This document shows, piece by piece, positions 25,716-34,582 of a DNA stretch of 34,582 bases. A program made the position numbers and the translations under genes. The notes under the pieces are model-generated. The model saw nothing but the letters and a program-made list of their open reading frames with translations. It was not told where the DNA came from and searched no databases. The DNA comes from Flavobacterium sp. CF136 (GTDB lineage Bacteria > Bacteroidota > Bacteroidia > Flavobacteriales > Flavobacteriaceae), in the NCBI RefSeq assembly GCF_000282055.1, contig NZ_AKJZ01000030.1, forward strand, positions 1 to 34,582, written 5' to 3'. The stretch's first letter is position 1. Every line of letters starts with the position of its first letter.

Positions 25716-28700
25716 TTATTTTATGATTAGTTTTTTCACTACCGATTTTCCTCCTTGTTCAATTTTGACAAAATAAATTCCAGGAGTGAAAGATTGATTT
25801 AAATTCACAGTTTGACCTGCTTCCACCTTTTTACTGTAAAGTAATTGTCCCATCATATTTATAATGCTAACTTTTGATTCCTGAGTATTATCTGTGAATG
25901 TTAAGTTTATTATCCCTCCGTTTGATGGATTTGGATACAAAAAGACTTCACTATTTAATGCCGGTTTATTGACAAAAACAATTTTGAACCTATCAGATGC
26001 TACACTTGCGGAATTAGCCGCATTAACTGAAAAATTATAATTTACTGAAGCTGATTCCGGTATTTCAGTATAGGTCTGATTTAATTGGTCAAACAACTTA
26101 GCTGTAACTCCTTCGATATTTTTTCCTTCAATTACAAATGTATAATCTGTCGAACGATAGGTATTAATATCCAATTGAATTTCATCTGTTAAAGTAGGTA
26201 ATGCTTTACTTTCGATAGTAAATAATTTCCCGCTCGTTTTTGTTGCCAGGTTTTCATCTAAATTAATCAATTTCCCTGCATCATTCGCATCAACTGCATT
26301 GGTTTTATCAGCACCAAACAGAACAACCAAACCATCTGCAGCAGTTCCTTGTGCTATTAAGGTGTTTTTATCATATAAAGTTACACGAAGGCTGGATAAT
26401 TCTTCCTGAGTATTTGCGAAACGAAATACATTTGGATTTGTTGCTGTTGTATATTTATTGGCTTCAGTGAAGCTTAATGCTGTAGCAGCTGTAGCACTTG
26501 CCTGAACAAAACAGGCCTGACCAGGCTGCAGATAATTATCAACGGCAGATGTGATGCTGTTTATTTCAGCAGTTAAATCCCTGGCTACATATGCACCGCG
26601 AGTACTTAAAGTAGGATCCCAAACATAATAAAATTGCTTAAGGTTTGTAGCACTGCTTACTGTAGTTTTCATGTTCACAGGTGATTGATACGGATTTCCG
26701 ATAAAAAGATAGTTGTCTGCAATGGCACTTTCTGAGACTCCGGTTGTCCCCGTAAATAAAGTTCCTGTAGCCCTAAGTGTTGTATTTGTAGGTGTTGGTG
26801 TATTAGTAGCCAAACTAATAGTTCTGTCTCCACGAACCATCAGACGAATTGGAATTGTAGGTGTCAGTATGCTATTATTGGTATTGGTTGCTGTTATCCA
26901 CGATTGTGTTGCATTGTCAAAAGTAAACATTGAAGGATTATTGGTCCCCGTAGGATCAAAACCATTAGAGCTTCCGCCCGCTCCGGTTATATGTGTCCCT
27001 AAACCGGCAGTACTGCTTCCGCCTTCCTGCAGGTTTGCATAAATTGATGTACTTGTGGTTACGGGTGAAGAGTAAAATCGATAAGCCCGTCTTGCCGGAA
27101 TATAACGTTCTACTGTAATATTATCAGCATTCCATAAGATGCCTGTAAACGTACCAAAACGAGCCGTTGCTGTAGCATCCGATTTAAAAGTAACATTTTT
27201 CCCTCCAAAATCAGCAATTCCGGACACCGTTAGTGTATTAGCCGAATTTATGGTCAATGTCCCCGTTCCTGAAACAATAAGATCGCCTGTAACTGTAAAA
27301 TCCTGATTAAGAACAGGGGTTCCTGAGTTGATAGAAATTGTATTAGATGATGTAGGCACTACTCCGGTAGACCAGTTGGAACCTACATTCCATAAATTAT
27401 TCGTGGTTCCGAGCCAATAAATATTGGAAGCAACCCCTTCAAATGCTCCCATAGTTGGAACACTACGGGTCTTGGCCAAATAATCAGTAGTAATTCCGGA
27501 TACTGCTGTTCCTGTCAATGAAGCGGCTACTTTATAATCAAGTACGCTGGTTCCGCCTGCAAGAGTAAATTGCGGGTCGATATTTAAACTATTGGCGTCT
27601 TTGAGCGTTGCAGCTTTCCAGGCTGCTAAAGTTGTTTGATCAACGCCATTAAATCGACCAAGTACAGTTCCTGTTCCTGATACGTAATAATTATTATAGT
27701 CCATTGAAGTAGGTGCTGTTGCTCCTGCTAAGTTAATAGCATAATGTGCACCCGATGCAGTACCACTATTACTCCTTGTATTTACAAAAATATTACTCTT
27801 TATACTCCCAGTAGCTACTGAACTAAAAGAGAAAAGAGCATATGAATTATTAGCCCCTGCTGAAGCACCTCCGGTAATATTCACCGTATTGAAATATAAA
27901 TCAAGATAGCCGGTTGTTGTTGTAAAACCTGAATCCGCCACAGTAATTCCATATATAGTAGAGCTGGTAGTACCTTTGATGCTCACAACATTATTATATA
28001 ATTTCGTGTGTTTAGCCGTACCAGTTATCAGACGAACTTTAATCCCTAATATAATAGCTGCGGTAGAACTGGCATCTGCTACTGATAAATCACTTACAAA
28101 ATTACCTGATATCTCATTCAAAGAGTAAGTTGAAGTATCACAAAAAATCCCAACTACCTGTACAGCGCTACTTCCTAACGATGGATTATTATTTTTTATA
28201 TTCCAAACCCTGTTTCCTTTTATTATGAAATCCTGATTTGATCTTGCAAAAATTCCAACTACACTTGAATCCACAATATCAGTATTTACTGTATAAGTCG
28301 TTAAGTTCGATATTGAATTGTTTATAATATTTGCTTTTACCTGCGAAAGAATTCCGGTTACCCCAGAAACAGGTGTTCCGGAAATAGAATTATTTGTCAT
28401 CCCCGAAATAGTATTGCCAACAATTCCATATCCAGTACCAAGCAATGTGCCAGATCCGGATTCAGCTTTAATTCCTGCCAATCTGACTGCGGTAACTCCT
28501 GTAGCGTTGATTGTTCTAATCGTATTGTTTTGTATGAGTACTAATGTACTACTCCCGGTTTTGTATATCCCCGAAAATGCAGAGTAGTCAATCAGCCTTA
28601 TGTTAGCCACAAGATTACCTTGTACCGTTATAATTCCGACACTGGAAGGGGCATTAATCTGGATACCATTAACCATACCGTCTACACCTGTATATTTAAT

Positions 28701-29867
28701 TGATTCAGCAGTTGCTGGAGATCCTATGGTATTTCCAAGAATTGTACCTACATTAAGAGCACCTCCTGACAACAGCAAACCATTAAAAGATCCTGTTGTA
28801 TAATTCCCCGAATTTATCCAGTTAAATCCCTTAACTGTATTCCCCTGTATACTGCTTGCTGTACTTGTACCAACATTAATGGCAATTCCTGAAAATTGAT
28901 TATTACTTCCCACTGCATTACCAGCAGCACCGGTATATGATTTTTCCCAGGTTCCTGTAGCTTGGGCACTATTTCCTCCTATATAGTTGTTTGATACTGT
29001 AAAATTTACACCTGCATTATTAACAGTAATTGCTGTAAAAGCATAGGCGCTACCTATACTTCCGTCAGTATTAAATTGTGTGGTCTCATAAAAACTGTTC
29101 CCCGAAATAGTCCAGACAGTTGAATTTGTAGAAAGATTGACGCCATTAGAAGCTGCTGTTTTATTCAGGAAATCATAAATATTATTATTACTTATTGTAT
29201 TGGCACTGTTTTCCTTTGTACTGGTCCCAAGAGAATATATGGAATTTAAAGGTCTGTTCACATCGGCAGCGTTGGTAATATTGTTGTTATCAATGGTATT
29301 GCTGTCATTACCGGTAGTAGCTGTAGTGGTACTAAAATTAATGATTCCACCAGTGACATCTAAAGTAGAGCCTTTTATGTAGGCATACTTAATTGTGTTC
29401 GAACTCGCATCGTTAATAAACCGAATAGTTGAAGTCCCTGCTGTTGAAGAAACACTGGCATTTGAAATTGTAAGATTCTTAGTTCCGGTTTGATTAACTC
29501 TACCGTCAATCACTACATTATCTGCACCATTAAGGTCAATAATTGGTCCGTTTAAATTACCTGAAATCGTTTTATTGGTTACAGTAGGATAAATTTGGAT
29601 CGAAGTATAACTGGCACTTCCTGTACCGCTGGCATTCAGGACCGCTGATGCCGTTTCAGTAGTGTTATCTATTACCTGTAAAGTAATTGTTCCTGTTAAA
29701 GTACCGGAGTTGACAGCATCAAATGCCAATTTTAATGTAGCATAATCCGCCCCTGCAGCACCTACAGTTTTTGTAATTTGTGAATACCCGGCAGACGATA
29801 GCAGCAAAAGCATTCCAAAAACAACTTTAAAGTTATTTCGAAAAAAATAGATGTAATTTTTCATCAT
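25716..29867 (-). CDS. 1383-residue parallel beta-helix protein with T9SS sorting domain
   Basis: This secreted or surface protein has unknown ligand or activity. A signal peptide lies at about 1-30 (LLLLSSAGYSQ). Residues 30-800 are Asn/Ser/Thr/Gly-rich irregular repeats such as NTISNNNIYDFLN and ILGNTIGSPAT, typical of right-handed parallel beta-helices found in pectate-lyase-like and adhesin proteins. A module beginning IYWLGTTNNLWNVGSNWS (about 815) and another with ERYIPARRAYRFYSSPV (about 919) are common in T9SS substrates. The last 74 residues, from LYPNPSNGG (1310) through GIYFVKIEQGGKSVVKKLIIK, are a type A sorting domain. No lyase or hydrolase catalytic motif was recognised. It begins an operon with the 80-residue gene. 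Start 29867 or 29864 are equivalent (Met-Met). Confidence 0.88.
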   Translation of the reverse strand: MMKNYIYFFRNNFKVVFGMLLLLSSAGYSQITKTVGAAGADYATLKLAFDAVNSGTLTGTITLQVIDNTTETASAVLNASGTGSASYTSIQIYPTVTNKTISGNLNGPIIDLNGADNVVIDGRVNQTGTKNLTISNASVSSTAGTSTIRFINDASSNTIKYAYIKGSTLDVTGGIINFSTTTATTGNDSNTIDNNNITNAADVNRPLNSIYSLGTSTKENSANTISNNNIYDFLNKTAASNGVNLSTNSTVWTISGNSFYETTQFNTDGSIGSAYAFTAITVNNAGVNFTVSNNYIGGNSAQATGTWEKSYTGAAGNAVGSNNQFSGIAINVGTSTASSIQGNTVKGFNWINSGNYTTGSFNGLLLSGGALNVGTILGNTIGSPATAESIKYTGVDGMVNGIQINAPSSVGIITVQGNLVANIRLIDYSAFSGIYKTGSSTLVLIQNNTIRTINATGVTAVRLAGIKAESGSGTLLGTGYGIVGNTISGMTNNSISGTPVSGVTGILSQVKANIINNSISNLTTYTVNTDIVDSSVVGIFARSNQDFIIKGNRVWNIKNNNPSLGSSAVQVVGIFCDTSTYSLNEISGNFVSDLSVADASSTAAIILGIKVRLITGTAKHTKLYNNVVSIKGTTSSTIYGITVADSGFTTTTGYLDLYFNTVNITGGASAGANNSYALFSFSSVATGSIKSNIFVNTRSNSGTASGAHYAINLAGATAPTSMDYNNYYVSGTGTVLGRFNGVDQTTLAAWKAATLKDANSLNIDPQFTLAGGTSVLDYKVAASLTGTAVSGITTDYLAKTRSVPTMGAFEGVASNIYWLGTTNNLWNVGSNWSTGVVPTSSNTISINSGTPVLNQDFTVTGDLIVSGTGTLTINSANTLTVSGIADFGGKNVTFKSDATATARFGTFTGILWNADNITVERYIPARRAYRFYSSPVTTSTSIYANLQEGGSSTAGLGTHITGAGGSSNGFDPTGTNNPSMFTFDNATQSWITATNTNNSILTPTIPIRLMVRGDRTISLATNTPTPTNTTLRATGTLFTGTTGVSESAIADNYLFIGNPYQSPVNMKTTVSSATNLKQFYYVWDPTLSTRGAYVARDLTAEINSITSAVDNYLQPGQACFVQASATAATALSFTEANKYTTATNPNVFRFANTQEELSSLRVTLYDKNTLIAQGTAADGLVVLFGADKTNAVDANDAGKLINLDENLATKTSGKLFTIESKALPTLTDEIQLDINTYRSTDYTFVIEGKNIEGVTAKLFDQLNQTYTEIPESASVNYNFSVNAANSASVASDRFKIVFVNKPALNSEVFLYPNPSNGGIINLTFTDNTQESKVSIINMMGQLLYSKKVEAGQTVNLNQSFTPGIYFVKIEQGGKSVVKKLIIK

Positions 29868-30008
29868 AGCAAAATATTAGTTTATAAATAATTCATAGTT
29901 GCTTGTTGAACTAAAAAAGGCTTTAAAAAAACAACAAAAGCTATTATCTCTATATTAAAAAACCCAACACAAACACCTTAACATTATGACGTTGATCATA
30001 TTATATAC

Positions 30009-30016
30009 CAAATGTA
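30009..30016 (-). promoter_or_regulatory. Candidate -7 box for the beta-helix operon
   Basis: On the minus strand this reads TACATTTG, matching TAnnTTTG. It is 142 bp upstream of the start, and no well-spaced TTTG was found, so support is limited to the box itself. Confidence 0.35.
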
Positions 30017-30097
30017 GGATATTGTGCTCAAAAAAAAGAAAATTCAAGTAATAAAATATGACAATTAACATTGTTGCATTTTTTGTTCCTCTCAACA

Positions 30098-30115
30098 ATT
30101 GCGAAGCATTGCGAA
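30098..30115. repeat. Tandem ATTGCGAA half-sites, 10-bp period
   Basis: ATTGCGAA occurs at 30098-30105 and 30108-30115, exactly one helical turn apart, between two divergent genes. It could be a regulator site, or chance. Confidence 0.3.
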
Positions 30116-30433
30116 TATTGAAGATCACAGTAAAACTAATAGAGTAAATCCATCAAAAGTTTTAATTACCAGTGTTTTACAATTACCTCTTTATCATTAA
30201 ATGAACGATAAATTATAATATTTGGTCCTTAGGTTATAGGCTTACTATTTTTTAATCCTTAATATTGTGTAGGTATTTTTTTATAATAAAACACAAAAAA
30301 CATAAATAATTACCTATACTTAAATTATTTTCTTAAAAAATTCATCAAATACGGCATTTAGAATTACGATGATCTATTATAAATATTAAGCAGATTCACA
30401 AACAAATATTTTAACCATTAAAATGAATTAATT

Positions 30434-33400
30434 ATGAAAAAACTTACTTTACTAAATTTTCCTAAACCAACAGCAGCGAGCTATAAAAGGCCGTCTAAAC
30501 CAATTTATCACAGGTTGTTTTACCTGATGATATTGTTTATCCCTTTTATTAAGACACAGGCACAAACGGGTCTGATTAATGATGATTTTTCCACTGGCTC
30601 TACATTTAATTGGATAGCAGCCACCTCAGGTTCAACAGGCCAGATTCAAAACGGAAAATTTCTTGTCACTTTTCCGCCACCATCAGCAGGAAAATATCGT
30701 GCTGATCTTAAAAAGAATGGAGGGATAACCTTTCATGCAGGTAATTATCCTATTATTGCCATAAAGATAAATAAACCTCCACGCTGTAATTATTTCTTTG
30801 ATACCAACTTAGGATCTTATAACGGCACCAATAACAACGGTACCAAAATTGTAACCGACACAGGCAATGTGTATTATTGGGATCTTTCTACCGGTAAACT
30901 TGGTTCTACCACACTTTCTACTACTCAGGCGACTACATTGTCATTATTCCAGATTAAAATTGCTGAAATTGTACTGACCGATGCAGAGATTGCTGCCAAT
31001 AAAACCAATTATTCAGTAGATTGGGTAAAGAGTTTTGCTTCTGTAGATGCATTGCGAACCTTCTTGAATCCTTCAGGAAATACAAATCCTCAATTTGAAT
31101 TTAGCGGAACATTCGTTCATCCGGGCCTTCTTCATGGTACAGATGATCTTAACAGGATAAAAGATCTTGTTGACCGGCAGGTTACCCGTCCATATCAGAG
31201 TTACCAGCAGTTACTGGTTTCCGGAAAATCAACTGAGACTTATACAATGAGAGGACCTTATAGCTCCCTTACAAGAGATGCCTCCCTTACTATTGACGGT
31301 ACAGCCGGAGGAACAGTCAAAAATAATGTTGAAAGTGATTTTCTTGCGGCTTATCAAAATGCATTAATGTATAAAATTACCGGTAATGAGGCACATGCTT
31401 TAAAAGCAATTGAAATATTAGATGCTTATTCCGCTACGACCCAATCTATAGTAGGATCAGATGCTGAGTTAAATGGTTTATACGGATTCATGTTGGTAAA
31501 TGCAGCAGAAATTATGCGTTCGATCTATCCGGCATGGCCAGCAAATAAAATTTTACAATGTCAGAACATGCTGAAAAATGTCTTTTATCCTGTAATAGGC
31601 AATTTTAAACCTTGCGCCCATGGTAATTGGGATATAATTTGTATGAAAGCATTGATGGGAATTGCCATATTTACCGAAGATACGGCCATGTTTAATAAAA
31701 CCGTAAACTACTATTATTACGGAGAGGGCAATGGAAGCATTAAAAACTATGTAATTACGGATGCCGGACAATTACAGGAAAGCAACCGCGATCAGCCACA
31801 TACGATGCTGGCAATTGGCTCATTGGCAGAATTAGCAGAAATGGCTTTAAAACAAGGAGTGGATCTGTATGCTACGAATAATAATGCCATAATGAGAGGT
31901 TATGAGTACACTTCACAATACAATCTGGGCTTAGATGTTCCTTATCAGACAAGTTATGATTACTGCGAAAAAAATTATGCTGATTATACCCCTACAGCTA
32001 TTTCTTCAACCGGAAGAGGTGCATTTAGGGCAGTATTTGAAATTGCTTATAACCATTACGTGTACCGCAAAGGCATTGCAATGCCCCAGACCAAAGCGGT
32101 ATTAGGACAAATGGGACCTGAAGGAGCCCCTTTTGGAGCCGATAATCCAGGTTATGGTTCCTTGTTTTTTTATTTGAATACAGCCAACGATTATACTTTT
32201 TCAAATTTGGGATTAATTGACAATAATTTCACCAATACAACAGATGTCTGGAATGCTGTTACAGCAGGATCAGTGGCCACAAGTGAAAACGGACAGCTAA
32301 AAGTTACCACGGTTCTTCAATCCAATGGAAAAGGCAGGGGTGACATAAAGAAAGGTACTACTATAAGCGTTCATGCGGGGAATTTTCCAATCCTTGCCAT
32401 TAAAATAAAAAAGCCTGTGACCTGTAGTTTTATTTTTGATACTAACTTAGGGTCGTATGGTAATGGTGCAAATAAATGGACAGGAAAAGTAGGTGAAGAT
32501 ATTTATTATTACGATCTGACTACAACAGGTTTTGGGGCAACTCCTACTATGTTGTCGACTACTGATGCTACGTCACTTACAACCTTTCAGTTTAAGGTTG
32601 CTGACATCACATCGGGTGAAACTAATTATCAGGTAGATTGGGTAAAAACTGTTCAGACTGTTGCCGAGTTACAGGCTTTTGTTGCTCCATCCTACCAAAC
32701 TATATCCTTCCCCGCAATAACTACCCTAAAAGTGGGAGATCCAGATTTTGGCGAAGCTGTATCCAGTTCCGGATTAACGGCGACATATTCAAGCTCCGAT
32801 CAAAGTGTGGCAACAATTGTAAACGGAAAAATTCATATCGTTGGTGCCGGAACTTCCGAAATTACAGCCACACAAGCCGGCGATGCAAATTATTATCCTG
32901 CCGATGCGGTTAAACAGAACCTGACTGTAGTTAAGAATGATCAAACCATTTCGTTCAATGCCTTGTCTTCAAAAATTATTGGCGATTCAGATTTTGATCC
33001 AGGCGCTATTGCTTCTTCAGGTCTTGCTGTTACTTATACCAGTTCGGACGAATCAATAGCAAGTATTGTAAATGGCAAAATTCATATTCTGGCTTCCGGA
33101 ACTTCAACTATTACAGCTTCACAGGCAGGAAATAATGTTTACGGACCGGCAGCATTACAAACACAAGTTTTAACAGTGTATGCTATTGCAAATAATGTTA
33201 AGGCTGCAGCAGGTGACGCTAAAAATATCATTGAATGGGATCCTATTCTAAATTACAGTTACAACATCAAACGTTCAGCCACTTCAGGCGGTACTTATAC
33301 AATTGTCGGAACTATTACCGGAACAAAATTTACCGATACTGCTGTTACTAATGGGAATACTTATTATTATGTAGTTTCTGTTATAAGTAGTCTTGGAGAA

Positions 33401-34357
33401 AACCCTAATAGTGCTGAAGTGATAGCTCAGCCAAATACAGGTCAAATTAGTTACCTGAAATTTGATGAGCAAACCGGAAGCCAGGCAATAGACAGCTGGG
33501 GTGCTAATCATGGTGCTTTACAAGCAACAGCAACACGTGCTGCCGGCCATTCAGGACTTGCTCTTAAATTAGACGGAACAGCCTCCTCTTATGCAACCTT
33601 ACCTACCGGAATTGTCAGCACTTTGTCTAATTTCACCATTTCAGCATGGGTAAAAATGGATGCTTTGGCGAACTGGATGCGTGTTTTTGACTTTGGTACC
33701 GGTACCAACAAGTATATGTTTTTATCGGTTCAGGCAGGAAGTGCTAATGTTATGCGTTATGCTATTAAAAATGGTGGGGCAGAAAAGCAGGTTAGTTTTA
33801 ATTATGTTTTACCGCTTAATACCTGGACATATTTTGCTGTTACCCAGTCTGGAAACACCTGTACTTTGTACATCAATGGGACTGCTGTTGCTTCTAACAC
33901 TGCTGTTTCTATTAAGCCGTCAAATATTGGCAGTACTAATCAGAATTATTTGGGTAAATCTCAATTTAACGACCCTATGTTTAAAGGTGCTATTGATGGG
34001 TTTAAGATTTACAGCCGCGCATTGAGTGCTCAGGAAATAACTGAAGAAAGTCTGTCTACCCTGAAAACAGTTAACAATAAACCTGATGGTTTAATTGATA
34101 ATGTGGTATTAAAAAATACTGTTATTTATCCTAATCCAATTGTGAATAACAGATTTACTGTTTCTACCAATACAGAGTTAATTGGAAAAGAAGTGCAAGT
34201 GAAATTAATTAATTTGGCAGGGCAGACTATTTATTTAAAATCAGTTAAAAATGATACCGGTAATATAGATATCGTATTAAATCAAATTTTGCCTGGTGAT
34301 ATTTATGTTTTATTTCTTAATAATCAATATTCAGGTAAAGTTATTGTAAAACAATAG
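30434..34357 (+). CDS. Multidomain alginate-lyase-superfamily T9SS protein
   Basis: This 1307-residue secreted protein probably cleaves a uronate-containing polysaccharide. A signal region is at about 25-44 (TQAQ). A DUF4979-like binding module covers 47-211. A helical (alpha/alpha) alginate-lyase-like domain covers about 228-560, with AHGNWD (395-400), GQLQESNRDQPHT (445-457; R452, H456 likely active-site residues) and RGYEYTSQYNLG (488-499). A second DUF4979-like copy covers 594-752. Two Ig-like repeats follow (about 753-832 and 833-915; each has SSGLxxTYxSSDxSxAxIVNGKIHI), then Fn3-like (about 919-1000), LamG-like (1004-1195) and a T9SS sorting domain from IYPNPIVNN (1230). The nearest lyase families would be PL5/PL38-type; the substrate is not determinable. 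It is the only plus-strand gene and ends at a strong terminator. Confidence 0.87.
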   Translation: MKKLTLLNFPKPTAASYKRPSKPIYHRLFYLMILFIPFIKTQAQTGLINDDFSTGSTFNWIAATSGSTGQIQNGKFLVTFPPPSAGKYRADLKKNGGITFHAGNYPIIAIKINKPPRCNYFFDTNLGSYNGTNNNGTKIVTDTGNVYYWDLSTGKLGSTTLSTTQATTLSLFQIKIAEIVLTDAEIAANKTNYSVDWVKSFASVDALRTFLNPSGNTNPQFEFSGTFVHPGLLHGTDDLNRIKDLVDRQVTRPYQSYQQLLVSGKSTETYTMRGPYSSLTRDASLTIDGTAGGTVKNNVESDFLAAYQNALMYKITGNEAHALKAIEILDAYSATTQSIVGSDAELNGLYGFMLVNAAEIMRSIYPAWPANKILQCQNMLKNVFYPVIGNFKPCAHGNWDIICMKALMGIAIFTEDTAMFNKTVNYYYYGEGNGSIKNYVITDAGQLQESNRDQPHTMLAIGSLAELAEMALKQGVDLYATNNNAIMRGYEYTSQYNLGLDVPYQTSYDYCEKNYADYTPTAISSTGRGAFRAVFEIAYNHYVYRKGIAMPQTKAVLGQMGPEGAPFGADNPGYGSLFFYLNTANDYTFSNLGLIDNNFTNTTDVWNAVTAGSVATSENGQLKVTTVLQSNGKGRGDIKKGTTISVHAGNFPILAIKIKKPVTCSFIFDTNLGSYGNGANKWTGKVGEDIYYYDLTTTGFGATPTMLSTTDATSLTTFQFKVADITSGETNYQVDWVKTVQTVAELQAFVAPSYQTISFPAITTLKVGDPDFGEAVSSSGLTATYSSSDQSVATIVNGKIHIVGAGTSEITATQAGDANYYPADAVKQNLTVVKNDQTISFNALSSKIIGDSDFDPGAIASSGLAVTYTSSDESIASIVNGKIHILASGTSTITASQAGNNVYGPAALQTQVLTVYAIANNVKAAAGDAKNIIEWDPILNYSYNIKRSATSGGTYTIVGTITGTKFTDTAVTNGNTYYYVVSVISSLGENPNSAEVIAQPNTGQISYLKFDEQTGSQAIDSWGANHGALQATATRAAGHSGLALKLDGTASSYATLPTGIVSTLSNFTISAWVKMDALANWMRVFDFGTGTNKYMFLSVQAGSANVMRYAIKNGGAEKQVSFNYVLPLNTWTYFAVTQSGNTCTLYINGTAVASNTAVSIKPSNIGSTNQNYLGKSQFNDPMFKGAIDGFKIYSRALSAQEITEESLSTLKTVNNKPDGLIDNVVLKNTVIYPNPIVNNRFTVSTNTELIGKEVQVKLINLAGQTIYLKSVKNDTGNIDIVLNQILPGDIYVLFLNNQYSGKVIVKQ

Positions 34358-34379
34358 TCTAATTCTTTGATGAAAAATA

Positions 34380-34413
34380 GCCTCAGGACTTTATGTTCCT
34401 GAGGCATTTTTTT
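34380..34413 (+). terminator. Intrinsic terminator after the lyase-like gene
   Basis: GCCTCAGGA (34380-34388) and TCCTGAGGC (34397-34405) form a perfect 9-bp stem with an 8-base loop, followed by ATTTTTTTT. It lies 23 bp after the stop codon. Confidence 0.9.
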
Positions 34414-34481
34414 TGTTTCTTTTTGTACCAAACTAATTTGGGCTAGCTAAATTTTTCAGGAAAGACTAAACCATTAACCCG

Positions 34482-34582
34482 TTGGGTGTAATTAGCAAAA
34501 AAGTTAATTTAACACATAAAAGCATAGATTTTAAATGTTTATAAAAGATAATTTTAAAAAATCTTGATTTTCACACATAGCT
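34482..34582 (+). repeat. Dispersed repeat, copy C (left half, continues off the window)
   Basis: It begins with TTGGGTGTAATTA, identical to the left edge of copy B. It then has AACACATAAAAGCATAGATTT (34511-34531) and ends at the window edge in CACACATAGCT, in the same order as copy B. Spacings differ by some bases. It lies downstream of the terminator of the 1307-residue lyase-like gene. Confidence 0.65.

Larger units (their letters stand above)
29868..30433. other. 566-bp divergent promoter region
   Basis: This AT-rich region lies between the beta-helix gene (minus) and the lyase-like gene (plus). It contains a TAnnTTTG-type box for the minus gene, a direct repeat ATTGCGAA at 30098-30105 and 30108-30115, and a weak third version of the SusC2/GH127 motif at 30208-30239. 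No gene was recognised within it. Confidence 0.6.

Noticed and set aside
33660..34025. Plus-strand open frame of 121 codons inside the lyase-like gene
   Set aside because: It is an alternative frame of the LamG-like region, which encodes a coherent domain in the main frame.
1..34582. CRISPR array, tRNA/rRNA, prophage, toxin-antitoxin or defence system
   Set aside because: No regularly spaced repeats, RNA gene signatures, integrases or defence domains were seen; all confident genes are carbohydrate-related or surface proteins.

Overview
The window looks like chromosomal DNA of a Flavobacterium-like member of the Bacteroidota. The evidence is low GC content, two SusC/SusD outer-membrane pairs, lipoprotein signals on most enzymes, C-terminal type IX secretion (T9SS) sorting domains, a few promoter boxes of the TAnnTTTG type and no Shine-Dalgarno sequences. 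It is almost entirely a carbohydrate-utilisation region. No tRNA, rRNA, CRISPR array, intact transposase or regulator gene was seen.

Layout. From 123 to 22708 all genes are on the minus strand, in five apparent transcription units. (1) SusC1-SusD1-GH27 (6031 to 123). (2) GH51-GH43-GH2 (11942 to 6318), ended by a hairpin terminator at 6238-6271. (3) SusC2-SusD2 (16738 to 12154), ended by a terminator at 12081-12110. (4) Sugar porter and gluconate 5-dehydrogenase-like SDR (19266 to 17122). (5) GH127/146 and GH88 (22708 to 19518). Next come a GH11 xylanase-like lipoprotein and an FGE/SUMF1-like lipoprotein (24964 to 23322), bracketed by two copies of one terminator-bearing repeat. Then follow a 1383-residue beta-helix T9SS substrate and an 80-residue partner (29867 to 25465). 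The only plus-strand gene is a 1307-residue multidomain alginate-lyase-superfamily T9SS protein (30434 to 34357), divergent from the beta-helix gene.

How the genes fit together (inference). The set comprises a GH43 of the exo-beta-1,3-galactanase type, a GH2 with the glucuronidase NxK motif, a GH51 alpha-L-arabinofuranosidase, a GH127/146 beta-L-arabinofuranosidase, a GH27 alpha-galactosidase/beta-L-arabinopyranosidase and a GH88 unsaturated glucuronyl hydrolase. This matches the linkages of plant arabinogalactan-protein or gum-type glycans better than simple arabinan or xylan. The two SusCD pairs would import oligosaccharides. The sugar porter and SDR would carry and oxidise or reduce released sugars, possibly uronate-derived ones. 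GH11 would add xylan attack.

The most notable non-coding signals are: a motif of more than 30 bp shared upstream of SusC2 and GH127 with the same inverted repeat; a dispersed ~195-bp repeat at both window edges and the middle; and the repeat pair around the GH11/FGE-like genes. No clearly new defence or mobile system was found. The best candidates for new biology are the beta-helix/80-residue gene pair, the GH51 with a partial propeller fused to it, and the FGE-like protein that lacks one catalytic cysteine.
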